A stretch of 64,000 nt of DNA from Candidatus Thiodiazotropha sp. (ex Myrtea sp. 'scaly one' KF741663) (GCA_025655555.1 JAHXIQ010000002.1:372001-436000); one strand, 5' to 3'. Counted from the first letter of the stretch, positions 47,173 through 56,589 are shown. Numbers and translations are program-made. The notes: generated by a model not told the origin, from the letters alone.

Positions 47173-48429
47173 TCAGGCGGTTTTGGCGGCGTCGACGACG
47201 CCGACCTCACGCAGGATGTTTTCCGCTGCCGAGCCGGAGCGGGTATGGTCCTGCTCCCGTGCCAGCTCCCGTTCCACGATGTCGCATTTGAGATCGAGAA
47301 AGGTGGTCTCTTCCAGATCGTCCAGCATGGCCTTTTCGAACAGTCTGTTGAGAGACTGGCGGGTGATGGGACGTCCACCGAGACCGCCGATCACGGTATA
47401 GACCGGGGTAGTCAATCCACGGGTCGACATACGCACGTTGCTGGCGACGATGCCCCCCATGCCGACTGCCAGACACTTCTCGAACACCACGACCCGCTGG
47501 CAATCTTTCAATGCCTCTCGCAGGACCTCCTTGGGAAAGGGCCGGTAGCAACGGAGGGATATGGCGCCGATCTTGTGTCCTGCATCACGCAGGGTGTCGA
47601 TCACGTCGGCGATGGTGCCGATCACCGAACCGAGGGTGACGATGAGGGTCTCCGCATCCTCTGTTCGGTAGTTGGAGATGAGCCCGCCGGAGTCACGGCC
47701 GAAGATGGTCTTGAACTCCTCAGCGATTTCCGGGATCAGTTCCAGGGCCTGCATCTGCTTGTGATGGGCCAGATAGCGGACCTCGGTGAAGGCCTCTGGC
47801 CCAACCATCGCGCCGAGGGAGATGGGATCAGCCGGATCGAGTACCTGCCGTGGCTCGAAAGGCGGCAGAAAACGATCGACCTCTGCCTGCTCCGGGATAT
47901 CCAACCGCTCAAAGGCGTGAGTGAGAATAAAGCCGTCGACACAGACCATCACAGGGATACTTAGGGTCTCGGCGATGCGGAAGGCCTGGATGTGAAGGTC
48001 CAGAGCCTCCTGGTTGGTCTCGGCAAAAAGCTGGATCCAGCCGGCATCCCGCATGGACATGGAGTCCGACTGATCGTTCCAGATGTTGATCGGTGCGCCG
48101 ATGGCCCGGTTGCCGACGGTCATCACAATGGGCAGTCCCAGACCTGAGGCGTTATAGACCGCCTCAGCCATATAGAGCAGCCCTTGACTGGCGGTGGCGG
48201 TGTAGGAGCGGGCGCCGGCAGCAGAGGAGCCTATAGCCACCGAAAGGGCGGCAAACTCCGATTCCACGTTGATGAATTCGCATTTTTCCAGGTTGCCGCT
48301 TTTCACCATGGCCCCCAGATCTTCCACGATGTGGGTCTGGGGTGTGATGGGATAGGCGCAGATGATTTCAGGGCGGCAGAGGGCCACCGCTTCCGCGATA
48401 CCGTGTGAGCCTTCTATCTGCTTAAGCAT
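47173..48429 (-). CDS. porA: Pyruvate:ferredoxin oxidoreductase, alpha subunit
   Basis: A 418-aa subunit. IICAYPITPQTHIVEDL near 22-38 is the PorA signature (2-oxoglutarate enzymes usually read YPITPST). INVESEFAALSVAIGSSAAGARSYTATASQGLLYM and RAIGAPINIWNDQSDSMSMRD match the substrate and TPP contact region, and FEKCLAVGMGG lies in the C-terminal domain. With PorB and PorG it oxidises pyruvate with CoA to acetyl-CoA, or in reverse fixes CO2 if reduced ferredoxin is available. It overlaps the gamma-subunit gene by 8 bases. Confidence 0.92.
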   Translation of the reverse strand: MLKQIEGSHGIAEAVALCRPEIICAYPITPQTHIVEDLGAMVKSGNLEKCEFINVESEFAALSVAIGSSAAGARSYTATASQGLLYMAEAVYNASGLGLPIVMTVGNRAIGAPINIWNDQSDSMSMRDAGWIQLFAETNQEALDLHIQAFRIAETLSIPVMVCVDGFILTHAFERLDIPEQAEVDRFLPPFEPRQVLDPADPISLGAMVGPEAFTEVRYLAHHKQMQALELIPEIAEEFKTIFGRDSGGLISNYRTEDAETLIVTLGSVIGTIADVIDTLRDAGHKIGAISLRCYRPFPKEVLREALKDCQRVVVFEKCLAVGMGGIVASNVRMSTRGLTTPVYTVIGGLGGRPITRQSLNRLFEKAMLDDLEETTFLDLKCDIVERELAREQDHTRSGSAAENILREVGVVDAAKTA

Positions 48430-49006
48430 GAGCGGCCTCCTTCAGCGTGGGTGTTTGCGCCATTTCGTAGGCCACTTTTGCCGCAGTAATGTTGGCCTGG
48501 CCGACCTTGCCGGGGAATTTGGTTTCGATTGCCTTGATCACTGAGTCGATTTTGATTACGTCAGTGACTGCCGAGAGGGCGCCGAGTAGAACCGCGTTGG
48601 GGACTGGCCGCTTGACATGAGTCAGAGCGATCTCGGTGGCCGGTACGGTGCAGACGTGGCCCTTGGGCAGATGCTCGATGGCATTTTCGATGCCGAGTGC
48701 TTCGATGCTCTTACTGGTGTTGATGAGCAGATAGCCAGTATCAGTAAGGCCGTTGAAGACGTCGATGGCATTGAACAGGGTTGGGTCCTGGATGATCAGG
48801 ATGTCTGGTTCCAGCACCGGTTCGCGCAATCGGATTGTCTGGTTATCGATACGACAGAAGGCCACCACTGGGGCGCCCATTCGTTCGGAGCCGAAACTCG
48901 GCACTGCTTGGGCATGTTTGCCTTCGAGGAAGGCGGCGACGGACAACATTTCGGCGGCTGAGACTACGCCCTGGCCACCGCGTCCGTGGATGCGGATCTG
49001 AAACAT
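48422..49006 (-). CDS. porG: Pyruvate:ferredoxin oxidoreductase, gamma subunit
   Basis: A 194-aa subunit that opens FQIRIHGRGGQGVVSAAEML, the gamma-domain signature of 2-oxoacid:acceptor oxidoreductases. QAVPSFGSERMGAPVVAFCRI and GALSAVTDVIKIDSV complete it. It is the first gene of porG-A-B-(GltD-like), facing the LysR-type regulator across a 279-base region that carries two palindromes. Regulation by that neighbour is likely. Confidence 0.92.
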   Translation of the reverse strand: MFQIRIHGRGGQGVVSAAEMLSVAAFLEGKHAQAVPSFGSERMGAPVVAFCRIDNQTIRLREPVLEPDILIIQDPTLFNAIDVFNGLTDTGYLLINTSKSIEALGIENAIEHLPKGHVCTVPATEIALTHVKRPVPNAVLLGALSAVTDVIKIDSVIKAIETKFPGKVGQANITAAKVAYEMAQTPTLKEAAHA

Positions 49007-49186
49007 GGGTCATTTCTCCTTTCTGTATTAAAAGCCCTTGGCCTTGTGAGCCAATGGGAGATCGTCACGGACGGGTAAGTCCGCTTGAACAAAAGGTATT
49101 GCGTGCTTGTTCTTGTCACCGGAAGGGCCGGCGATACTATTTATGCTGCATCCCATGAGCCTTCTCTGTTTTTTGGGCTCTGCGGG

Positions 49187-49213
49187 GTGAAAGTGGCTTG
49201 TAGAGACTTTCAC
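49187..49213. promoter_or_regulatory. Perfect 8-bp palindrome, candidate LysR operator near porG
   Basis: GTGAAAGT at 49187-49194 and ACTTTCAC at 49206-49213 form an exact inverted repeat with an 11-base centre, the spacing usual for LysR-type sites. It lies in the divergent region between porG and the CysB-like regulator gene. Confidence 0.5.
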
Positions 49214-49249
49214 GAGGGTGAAGTATGGGAACTGCCATTAATCATGTAA

Positions 49250-49279
49250 AATAATTAATATTGTTTATTTATAATTATT
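49250..49279. promoter_or_regulatory. AT-rich 8-bp palindrome next to the regulator start
   Basis: AATAATTA at 49250-49257 and TAATTATT at 49272-49279 are an exact inverted repeat with a 14-base centre, ending seven bases before the regulator ATG at 49286. It could be an autoregulatory LysR site or simply part of an AT-rich promoter; being AT-only makes chance more likely than for the 49187 palindrome. Confidence 0.35.
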
Positions 49280-49285
49280 CATTAT

Positions 49286-50197
49286 ATGGAACTCAGGCAA
49301 CTCAACTCCCTCATCGCGCTGGCGGAAAATGGCTTTAGTGTCAGCCGGGCGGCACAAAAGCTCCATCTGGTGCAGCCAGCGGTTTCTCAACATCTCAAAC
49401 AGCTGGAGCAGGAGTTGGGTACCCGGCTTTTCCGACGCAATGGCAAACGTCTCACCGGACTGACAGAATCCGGTGAGCGGGTGTTGCACTACGCGCGCAA
49501 TATCATTACCGACACCTCGAACATTCTGGCGGTCGGTCAGGAGCATGTCTCCGAGGAGAAGGGGGTTCTGCGTATCGGTACCACACACACCCAAGCTCGC
49601 TATGTGTTGCCACCGATCGTGCGACACTTCAGTGAGGCCTATCCCGCAGTTGAGTTGCAAATGCTCGAGGGTACCCCCAGGGAACTGGTCGATATGGCGA
49701 AGGAGAACAAGGTCGATTTCGCAATCTGTACAGAGGCTTTGGGTGAGCACCCGGCACTACTGGCGATCCCCTGTAACCGTTGGAACCGTTGCCTGATCGC
49801 ACCGAAGGCACATCCCGTGTTGGCACAGAAGCGGGTAACGCTGAAAGCTTTGTGCCGTTATCCGATCATCACCTATGTGGCCGGTTTCACCGGGCGTGAC
49901 CATCTCACCGAAACCTTCGGTAAGGAGGATCTCAATCCCCATGTAGTATTGAGTGCTACCGACACAGATGTCATCAAGACCTATGTGCGAGAAGGCATGG
50001 GTATCGGCATCATCGCTGACCTGGCCTACGAGCGGGAGAAGGATACCGATTTGGCAATGCGGGATCTGAGTCATCTCTTCCCTTGGGAGGTGACCAAGAT
50101 CGGCTATCGTCGGGACAAGTACCTACGTACCTATCAACAAAGGTTTATCGATTTTTTTCAAGAGATCTCGGGGCGTATGGGGCAAGCAGCGGGGTGA
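49286..50197 (+). CDS. LysR-family regulator, CysB/Cbl-like
   Basis: A 303-aa LTTR. The helix-turn-helix is at residues 1-60 (MELRQLNSLIALAENGFSVS, QKLHLVQPAVSQHLKQLEQELG). The effector domain carries LRIGTTHTQARYVLPPIVRHF, TYVAGFTGRDHL and ATDTDVIKTYVREGMGIGIIADLAYE, which are CysB-group signatures. CysB proteins sense sulfur compounds such as O-acetylserine or thiosulfate. Placed divergent from por genes, this one may tie pyruvate oxidoreductase to sulfur status, which is an inference from position only. Confidence 0.9.
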   Translation: MELRQLNSLIALAENGFSVSRAAQKLHLVQPAVSQHLKQLEQELGTRLFRRNGKRLTGLTESGERVLHYARNIITDTSNILAVGQEHVSEEKGVLRIGTTHTQARYVLPPIVRHFSEAYPAVELQMLEGTPRELVDMAKENKVDFAICTEALGEHPALLAIPCNRWNRCLIAPKAHPVLAQKRVTLKALCRYPIITYVAGFTGRDHLTETFGKEDLNPHVVLSATDTDVIKTYVREGMGIGIIADLAYEREKDTDLAMRDLSHLFPWEVTKIGYRRDKYLRTYQQRFIDFFQEISGRMGQAAG

Positions 50198-50224
50198 TTT
50201 TTTACTGTGTGTGAATATGAAGTT

Positions 50225-50250
50225 GGTTGGCCCTTTTCGTCAGCCCAACC
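50225..50250. repeat. REP-like imperfect palindrome
   Basis: GGTTGG at 50225-50230 pairs with CCAACC at 50245-50250 around an imperfect centre. The right half, AGCCCAACC, equals that of the element at 35079-35101. It lies between the convergent ends of the LysR gene and xerC, where such elements often sit. Confidence 0.5.
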
Positions 50251-50276
50251 TCGGCTACAGGTAAGATAAAGACAGC

Positions 50277-51194
50277 TTAGTCACTCTTCTTCTTAGCTCT
50301 GGGATGCGCCTTGTCGTAGACCTCAGCCAGATGCTGAAAATCGAGGTGTGTATAGATCTGCGTGGTACTGATATTGGCATGTCCCAACAGTTCCTGTACT
50401 GCACGCAGGTCGCCGGAAGACTCCAGCAGATGGCTGGCAAAGGAGTGGCGTAACAAATGTGGATGGACGTTGCGGGGAGCGCCTTGTTCGATCGAGCGTT
50501 GATGTAGCTGTTTTTGCACCATGCTTCTGCTGATACGCTTACCGCGTACGCCGACAAAGAGAGCTGTTTCGTTAGATGACGCCATCGTTTCCCGTACGGC
50601 AAGCCAATTCTCAATGGCCTGTTTGGCCTGTCTGCCGACAGGAATACGGCGTGTCTTAGCGCCCTTGCCGGTGACTTCCACCATCTGTTCTTGCAGATCG
50701 ACCTCACCGAGATTGAGGCTTACCAGTTCGGCCAGGCGGAGACCGGATGAGTAGAAGAGTTCCATGATCGCTTTGTCTCTTAACCCTACTGGGGAGTCGT
50801 CATGGAAGTCCAGAATCTTACTGAGCTGGTCTGCATCCAGGGTAGTCGGCAGTGTCCGTCTCACCTTGGGCGCACGCACGCCCAGTGCAGGATTGGCGTC
50901 TGCTTCGCCTTCGCGCAACAGATAACGATAGAGACTGCGTAGACTCGATAATTCACGGTGCAGGCTTTTCGCTGAGCGACCCTGCCGGTGCCTCTCTGCC
51001 AGGTAGTGTCGTACCTGGTGTTGTGTCAGCTGTCGCCAGTCACGGATCTCCATGGTCTCGAGCCATTGCAGGAGGGCCTTGAGATCACGGCCGTAACTCT
51101 CAAGGGTATGCGGGGAGAGGCGTCTCTCATTCCGCAGGTGAGCAAGAAAGCATGCCACCCATTCTTGCAGTGATTCGGCTTGCTTGGGGGGCAT
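50277..51194 (-). CDS. xerC: Tyrosine recombinase XerC
   Basis: A 305-aa tyrosine recombinase. The SAM-like core-binding domain spans residues 5-95 (FLAHLRNERRLSPHTLESYGRDL). The catalytic domain has SSGLRLAELVSL (Arg), GKGAKTRRIPVG (Lys), HPHLLRHSFASHLL (His-x-x-Arg), LLGHANISTTQIYTH (His and nucleophilic Tyr). It resolves chromosome dimers at dif with XerD. It is last in the lptM-dapF-DUF484-xerC group, a conserved gammaproteobacterial order, which is why XerC rather than a phage integrase is called. Confidence 0.95.
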   Translation of the reverse strand: MPPKQAESLQEWVACFLAHLRNERRLSPHTLESYGRDLKALLQWLETMEIRDWRQLTQHQVRHYLAERHRQGRSAKSLHRELSSLRSLYRYLLREGEADANPALGVRAPKVRRTLPTTLDADQLSKILDFHDDSPVGLRDKAIMELFYSSGLRLAELVSLNLGEVDLQEQMVEVTGKGAKTRRIPVGRQAKQAIENWLAVRETMASSNETALFVGVRGKRISRSMVQKQLHQRSIEQGAPRNVHPHLLRHSFASHLLESSGDLRAVQELLGHANISTTQIYTHLDFQHLAEVYDKAHPRAKKKSD

Positions 51195-51212
51195 ATGGGA
51201 TACCCGTGTGGC

Positions 51213-51908
51213 TCAGATCCCCGGCAGGGAGACCGCCTGCAGGGTTCGACTGATGATCTCTCCCAGTCGGGTGAGAAACTCGGTGCCATGATGAGGTGCA
51301 AAACGTTTGGGGTCTGCACTGCCGATGGCGAGCATACCCAATACGCCTTCGCTTTTCAGAGGAATCAGGGCGGTGGAGTTGATGAGGTCGCTCTCAGCAC
51401 CGAAGATATAGTTGAGTTGCTCAGGATCGAGCTGACCGCAGATTGGTGTGTTTTGGCTGAAGAATTGCTGGAAGGTGTCAGCCTGATCATTCAGGGCCTC
51501 TTCCAGATGTTCATCAATATGGCTGGATGAGAACAGCCGCAGTTCCATGGCATCGGCCTTGAAATCATCATGCAGTTCATCCTCAAGGGCATTCAACACC
51601 TCGTCGAAAGTGGCGGCATCGATCAGTTCCAGCGTCAGGTGATGCATACGCTCCTGCAGGGAGTGATTGTGGCGGGCCACCTCCGTTACCTCATCAAGTT
51701 GATGACGGGTCTCTTTCAATTGTTTGCGCAGAGACTCCACCTGGCGTTCGATCAGTGAAACAGCTGTACCGCTCTCATGCGGGATTTCAATCTCTCCGAG
51801 AATTTGCGGATGGCGTATGAAAAAATCGGGGTGTTCCGTCAGAAAGTCAGACACCTGGCTCTCAAAATCGTCGGATGGGCTGTTTTCACTTGGGGCTTTC
51901 TGGGTCAT
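51213..51908 (-). CDS. DUF484 family protein (GAF-like)
   Basis: A 231-aa protein from the ATG at 51908, which overlaps the dapF stop by 4 bases; the longer frame is unlike the family. [16 protein letters not shown] is the N-terminal signature. A coiled coil ([20 protein letters not shown]) leads into a GAF-type domain with [14 protein letters not shown] near the C-terminus. Its partner dapF/xerC order is conserved, but its own function is unknown. Confidence 0.92.
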   Translation of the reverse strand: MTQKAPSENSPSDDFESQVSDFLTEHPDFFIRHPQILGEIEIPHESGTAVSLIERQVESLRKQLKETRHQLDEVTEVARHNHSLQERMHHLTLELIDAATFDEVLNALEDELHDDFKADAMELRLFSSSHIDEHLEEALNDQADTFQQFFSQNTPICGQLDPEQLNYIFGAESDLINSTALIPLKSEGVLGMLAIGSADPKRFAPHHGTEFLTRLGEIISRTLQAVSLPGI

Positions 51909-52735
51909 AGCTCGATGATTCCCTCGTACACGGTGTCTGCCGCACCTCTCATCAGTACAGAATGATCTTCTGAAGGCCACTCTATCACAAGATCGCCGCC
52001 GGGTAGGTGTACCTGCACTACGGAATTGAGCTGACCGAGCAGAACGCCGGCGACCACTGCAGCGCAAGCGCCGGTGCCGCAGGCGAGAGTTTCGCCCGTG
52101 CCGCGTTCGAAAACCCGCAGGTGTATCTCACTGGGGTTGTCGATCTGCATGAACCCTGCGTTTACGTGCTGAGGGAAACGCTCATGCCGTTCGATTATCG
52201 GGCCCAGTTGCTCGACGGGCGCATCAGTTACATCCGGTACCCGCAAGACCGCATGAGGATTCCCCATGGAGACTGCGCTGATTTCGTGGGTCACGCCGTC
52301 AATCTCGAGGGGGTAGGTGAGAGATCTTTCTGGGGCAATAAAGGGTATTTGTTCAGGTTCCAGTACCGGCACGCCCATATCAACTTCTACCAAGCCATCC
52401 ATCAGGTGTTTGAGGGTGATGGGTCCGGCAAGGGTACCGACGGAGATCGTCGCCTCGTTTGACAGGCCCTTCTCTCGCACAAATCGGGCAAAACAGCGGG
52501 CGCCATTCCCGCAGGCCTCCACCTCGGATCCATCGGCATTGATAATGCGGTAGTGAAAATCGGTGTCCGGCAGTTTGGGGGATTCCACCAGCAGGATCTG
52601 ATCGCAACCGACACCGAAACGCCGGTCTGCTATGTGGCGATATTGATTATGTGTCAGGACGATGTTCTGGTGGATGGCATCAATGACGACAAAGTCGTTA
52701 CCGAGACCGTGCATTTTGGTGAAACTGAGTTTCAT
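51905..52735 (-). CDS. dapF: Diaminopimelate epimerase
   Basis: A 276-aa enzyme with two catalytic cysteines: [15 protein letters not shown] near 73 and [16 protein letters not shown] near 217. It opens with [18 protein letters not shown]. It converts LL- to meso-diaminopimelate for lysine and peptidoglycan. The start overlaps the lptM stop (ATGA) and the end overlaps the DUF484 start (ATGA), so the genes are tightly coupled. Confidence 0.97.
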   Translation of the reverse strand: MKLSFTKMHGLGNDFVVIDAIHQNIVLTHNQYRHIADRRFGVGCDQILLVESPKLPDTDFHYRIINADGSEVEACGNGARCFARFVREKGLSNEATISVGTLAGPITLKHLMDGLVEVDMGVPVLEPEQIPFIAPERSLTYPLEIDGVTHEISAVSMGNPHAVLRVPDVTDAPVEQLGPIIERHERFPQHVNAGFMQIDNPSEIHLRVFERGTGETLACGTGACAAVVAGVLLGQLNSVVQVHLPGGDLVIEWPSEDHSVLMRGAADTVYEGIIEL

Positions 52736-52875
52736 TTGTCTTGCTGTTCGGTTTGTTCTGTCTCATCAGCGGGTGGTAGGAACAGTGGGCCTTTCTGGCC
52801 GCAGGCGCTGAGTAGATTGAGTATGCCGAGTCCGGCGATGAGGAGCCAGAGCAGGGTGCGAGGCCAGCAATACAT
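52732..52875 (-). CDS. lptM: LPS translocon maturation lipoprotein LptM (YifL family)
   Basis: A 47-aa lipoprotein that is easy to miss. The minus strand from the ATG at 52875 gives a hydrophobic leader ([16 protein letters not shown]), a lipobox LSAC with Cys at 25, the conserved [10 protein letters not shown] block and a short acidic tail. The family assists oxidation and maturation of LptD at the outer membrane. Its TGA overlaps the dapF ATG by 4 bases, and cyaA lies just upstream, the classical gene order. Confidence 0.92.
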   Translation of the reverse strand: MYCWPRTLLWLLIAGLGILNLLSACGQKGPLFLPPADETEQTEQQDK

Positions 52876-52906
52876 GTGCGAATCCCTAGATGATGACTAG
52901 GTTCGC

Positions 52907-52935
52907 AGTATAACGGTAGATCGTGAGTGGGTCAG
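52907..52935 (-). promoter_or_regulatory. Sigma-70 type promoter for lptM-dapF-DUF484-xerC
   Basis: On the minus strand, CTGACC (52935-52930) and TATACT (52912-52907) are separated by 17 bases, close to TTGACA/TATAAT. Transcription would start near 52900, about 25 bases before the lptM ATG. An imperfect hairpin (52877-52889 with 52897-52907, arms TGCGAATCCCTAG and CTAGGTTCGCA) spans the expected start point and could be an operator. Confidence 0.5.
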
Positions 52936-52959
52936 CCGGCAGAATCTATCAAAAAAATG

Positions 52960-55776
52960 TTATGAGAATGCGTTCAGCCTTTCTTCCACACGGCGTTTGA
53001 GTTCCAGCAATTCCACTGTGGTCGGCGGTTCAATCGGTTGGAAACTGCTAAGCCGTAGGGAGGTGAGATAGATTGGGTAACGCTCATCCCCATGGCGCAA
53101 AGAGTGGATGTAATCGGCGGTGGCGCTATACAGTTCGTCGCCATACTCCAGGTGAGTGAACTCCCGGTCGCCGCAAATGAGAGAGACCGGCCGGCCATTG
53201 GCCAGCGCGGTATCGCTGACCAGGGTCAGCTCCATGTAGTCGTCAGCACGCACCAAAGGCACACGGCGCCTTTCACAACGGTACTCTCCACTACGCAGCT
53301 TAATCAACTCATAGAACTCGGGTTCTGCCAGGAGATTACCGGTATCCCCCGGCAAGAGATTATGCAGTTGTTGCAGACTGTTGAGGAAACGGCGCTGCTG
53401 CAGCATCAGAAAACGTGGGCTGTCAGCGGCCAGCGTCTGACTGAAGAGTGCACCCTGTTCGTCAAGAATATATATCTCGGCCTGTTGTGCGCCGGTCTTG
53501 AAGAAGAGCTGGATGACACTGGGTTTACTGCCCCTGAAGATGACGGGATAGGGACTCTTCGCCATGATCTCCGGGTCAAATTCCAGTGCACGATAGACCC
53601 GCTGCGGCTGTTGTAACTCTTCCAGCAAGCTCTCGAAAGATTCCAGGCTGCGCCATGAGTAGCGGCTCTTCTCCTCTTGCTGTACGACAAAAAACTCCGT
53701 ACCCATGCGGAAGGCGTAGCGACCGTGATTCAGTTCGCCACTGTGAAAACGTTGAATAATATGTCCAAAAAGATCGGTAATCCGATTTGCAATCTGTCCG
53801 CCGCGAACGCTTGAGAAGCTGTAGGCTCGCAAGCGGGTATCAGTCTGATCGGCAGCGGGTTGTAAATTGAGCAGATTGCAGAGAGAGTCGAGCAGGCCCT
53901 CTGGCCCCTCATGGCGATTAATCAACAACTCGCCCCAGCTGGTCTGCAATACCACCTCGTGATGAATGGCGAGATTGGCACGGGTGGAGGCAAAGCTGAG
54001 CGGATCGTGCCGCTCGCTGGTGAGCTGTTTACCCTCTTTGGTCAGGTGCTCCAAGGGATCTGTGCCGATATTGATGAACATGGCCATCAAGGTGGCAGAA
54101 GCGGGTTTGGCCAGTGTTTGCATGCCGGCAGAAGCTGGCATCCGGTGAGGAAACAGCTGCCCGATGCTGTTGTGCAGTGAGAGCAACTCGTTGTGGGTCA
54201 GTTCAGTTTCACCCGGATAGAGTGTGATCAGACTGTCACCACCCCAGACCTGATTCACATGGCTCCAGACAACAATCTCCATCAGGTTGGTGGAGATCTT
54301 GATCGGACGCTGATCGATCAACGCCTCCTCATCGAGTTTGCCGCGATAGAGCATCCAGGCAAGACTGCCGTCTCGGGTTGGCCGATAGTGTAGCGAGAGC
54401 TGGGGCTCCGAGAGGTTGCGTGAAATCCCTGGGTTGATGTGATCGATCTTGCCCGGGCGATGATCGAGCGCAGTATAAAGTTTGCGCCCCAGCAGGTTGA
54501 GTTCCAGAGGGTCGATGTGGCTTGTCTGGGCATACTTGCGGGCAAAGTCGGTCAGCAACCGGTAACTGCGGGTCAGTACGCCGACCAAGGCATTGCGTTC
54601 ACGGATAACCCGGTCGATTTTCCACTCTGAGCGGGTATCCATCATCTGCAGCTGGGTCTGTCCCCAGCCCCATTGACGCGTCAGGTCGAGCATAGCCTGG
54701 ATGCGCCAGTTGTCATGTTGCCGAGCATGGCTGAGGTGCTCGCCCACTTTGAAATAGAGGCAGCGGCGGGCGAGTTCCAGACGGTCTTTGTCGTGACTCT
54801 GCTTAAGATACTCTTCAACCCGCTGATAGAGCAGGATATAGGCGTCGAGCTTATCGATGTCCTTTTCACCGCCAAAAATCGCCTCTTTCGCCTGCTGGGC
54901 CAGCCAGCGGGGTGAGGGATAGTCCCGGCTGTAGGCCTCCATGAGGAAGATCTTGAGGATTGATTTATAGGGTGAGTCGATGCCCTTGTAGAGTTGCCAA
55001 AGTGCGGCGCCGAAAAATTCGTGAGCCGGCACATTGTCGAGCCCACCCAGATCGATAACGTCCCTGGCCTTGACGAAGCGGTGAAACAGCAGGCTGTCGG
55101 CGTATTCCTGATAGACCTCCTCATGGTCTGGTGGTACCAGCCACCATAGGGGGTAACGACCGGCGAGAAGTACGGCACTGCGATAGAACTCTTCAAGCAA
55201 CAGACTGTGCTGTGTGCTGCCGCTGCTTTCTCGTGACAATTTTGACTTTTTCCCCTGGCGGAAGCGCACGGGATCGATGAGGAAAATGTGTAGTTCAAGC
55301 TCGAGCTCAGCAGCACTCTTTTCAATCAGTATGATCTTTTTTTGCAGATGCTCCCGTTGACTATCGGAGAGTGAGGGATCGTGACAGAGCCAAAGATCGA
55401 AATCGCTGCCGGATGACTGGCCGATGGTGCCGGTACTGCCCATCAGATAGACCCCGTGGATGTGGTATAGGCGTTGCGCGCGCTTTTTATAGGCGAAACT
55501 GCGGCTCAGTTTCTTTGCTACATCCAAAGCCTGCCGGCTGGGACTGTAGTCGGGGATACCAATGGGGGTGTCGCTACTGACAAATCCGGGCAGCATCGGG
55601 TGGTTGATGTGAAACAGCAGCGGCAGCAGGTCAATGAACTCCTGCTGACTGGGGCGCAACTCATCTCTGATCCGCCTCAATCGCTCCCGATGCAGGCGCT
55701 GGAAACGTTGACGGATGGTATTCAGGTCCTTGCGGCTGATGCCTTCGTCAAAACTGATGCGTTTTGTGGCAGGCAT
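52960..55776 (-). CDS. cyaA: Class I adenylate cyclase
   Basis: A 938-aa protein, longer than the roughly 850-aa enterobacterial enzymes. The catalytic N-terminal domain holds LMGSTGTIGQSSGSDFDLWLCHDP near 111-134, the GSxG...SDxD nucleotidyltransferase motif of class I cyclases. ARWLAQQAKEAIFGGEKDIDKLD-type sequence follows (here beginning SPRWLAQQAK). The C-terminal half (about 540-930) is the regulatory region. It makes cAMP in the cytoplasm. The gene lies upstream of lptM-dapF and downstream of a GGDEF-type gene. Confidence 0.94.
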   Translation of the reverse strand: MPATKRISFDEGISRKDLNTIRQRFQRLHRERLRRIRDELRPSQQEFIDLLPLLFHINHPMLPGFVSSDTPIGIPDYSPSRQALDVAKKLSRSFAYKKRAQRLYHIHGVYLMGSTGTIGQSSGSDFDLWLCHDPSLSDSQREHLQKKIILIEKSAAELELELHIFLIDPVRFRQGKKSKLSRESSGSTQHSLLLEEFYRSAVLLAGRYPLWWLVPPDHEEVYQEYADSLLFHRFVKARDVIDLGGLDNVPAHEFFGAALWQLYKGIDSPYKSILKIFLMEAYSRDYPSPRWLAQQAKEAIFGGEKDIDKLDAYILLYQRVEEYLKQSHDKDRLELARRCLYFKVGEHLSHARQHDNWRIQAMLDLTRQWGWGQTQLQMMDTRSEWKIDRVIRERNALVGVLTRSYRLLTDFARKYAQTSHIDPLELNLLGRKLYTALDHRPGKIDHINPGISRNLSEPQLSLHYRPTRDGSLAWMLYRGKLDEEALIDQRPIKISTNLMEIVVWSHVNQVWGGDSLITLYPGETELTHNELLSLHNSIGQLFPHRMPASAGMQTLAKPASATLMAMFINIGTDPLEHLTKEGKQLTSERHDPLSFASTRANLAIHHEVVLQTSWGELLINRHEGPEGLLDSLCNLLNLQPAADQTDTRLRAYSFSSVRGGQIANRITDLFGHIIQRFHSGELNHGRYAFRMGTEFFVVQQEEKSRYSWRSLESFESLLEELQQPQRVYRALEFDPEIMAKSPYPVIFRGSKPSVIQLFFKTGAQQAEIYILDEQGALFSQTLAADSPRFLMLQQRRFLNSLQQLHNLLPGDTGNLLAEPEFYELIKLRSGEYRCERRRVPLVRADDYMELTLVSDTALANGRPVSLICGDREFTHLEYGDELYSATADYIHSLRHGDERYPIYLTSLRLSSFQPIEPPTTVELLELKRRVEERLNAFS

Positions 55777-55791
55777 CGCCTTTGGCCCGTC

Positions 55792-56589
55792 TTACAGGTC
55801 TTCGAGGGTGCGCTGTATCAATCGTTGAGGATCATCACCCTTCTCCCAGGTGGCAACACCGATGGCCAACTCGGGGACTGGGTTTCCATCCAATTCAGAC
55901 AATGCGCCTTCCTGACACTCCTGAATGATCTGCTGCAAAAGGTTTTCCGCATCTTCACGATCGGTTTCAGGCATAAGCAACAGAAACAGCTCGCTTTCGT
56001 ATCGTCCGATGATATCGGCCCAGCGTAATCGCTCACGTAAGTAGTGGGCGAGGGATAGAACCGAGACATCCGGCAGAGGGGTGTCGGGCATATCCGGGTG
56101 ATTCAGGCGCATGGCGCCGAGGGTCAGCGGATTGCCGTAACGACGGGTGCGTGTCACCTGCGCGGCGATGGCCTGCAGTGTGGCTTTGCGATTTGCCATG
56201 CCGGTAAGTGGGTCGGTGATGGTCAAGTCATCGACCTTTTTGCGTAATTGGTCGTTCTCCTTCTCGGCAAGTACCTGCGGACTGATGTCTTGGTAGAAAT
56301 GGAGCCGTAAAGGCATATCTGTGCCGTCCGTAACCTCCTTGACCTCACGATAGAGCCAGCGTTCGCCTTCGTCGTTGAGTGAAAGGTGGAGGATGTCGGT
56401 TTCGTCAAACAGGGCGTGCAGGCTCTCGGGCAGAGTTGTTTTGTCTTTTCCGATCAACTCGTTACCTTGCAGGTTGAGCATCGTCTCAAGGGCGGGGTTG
56501 ATCCAGCGGATACAGATATCATTGTCGATGGCTAGCATGCCGGTAGGGCAGGCTTCGTAGAGGGCTTGATTGAAATGGATATCAACCAT
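55792..56589 (-). CDS. PAS protein with degenerate GGDEF domain
   Basis: A 265-aa cytosolic protein. A PAS domain occupies residues 5-115 (CPTGMLAIDNDICIRWINPAL), followed by a short coiled coil and a GGDEF-type domain from about 130 (DPLTGMANRKATL). The active site reads RYESELF where GGDEF is expected, and the metal-binding DxDxFK block is replaced by MRLNHPD. It should not make c-di-GMP and may be a binding or adaptor protein. It is 15 bases upstream of cyaA, so it may be co-transcribed with it. Confidence 0.85.
   Translation of the reverse strand: MVDIHFNQALYEACPTGMLAIDNDICIRWINPALETMLNLQGNELIGKDKTTLPESLHALFDETDILHLSLNDEGERWLYREVKEVTDGTDMPLRLHFYQDISPQVLAEKENDQLRKKVDDLTITDPLTGMANRKATLQAIAAQVTRTRRYGNPLTLGAMRLNHPDMPDTPLPDVSVLSLAHYLRERLRWADIIGRYESELFLLLMPETDREDAENLLQQIIQECQEGALSELDGNPVPELAIGVATWEKGDDPQRLIQRTLEDL

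Noticed and set aside
46550-47401. 283-codon plus-strand frame over porB/porA
   Set aside because: Antisense shadow of two well-recognised genes, glycine-rich composition caused by their codon use.
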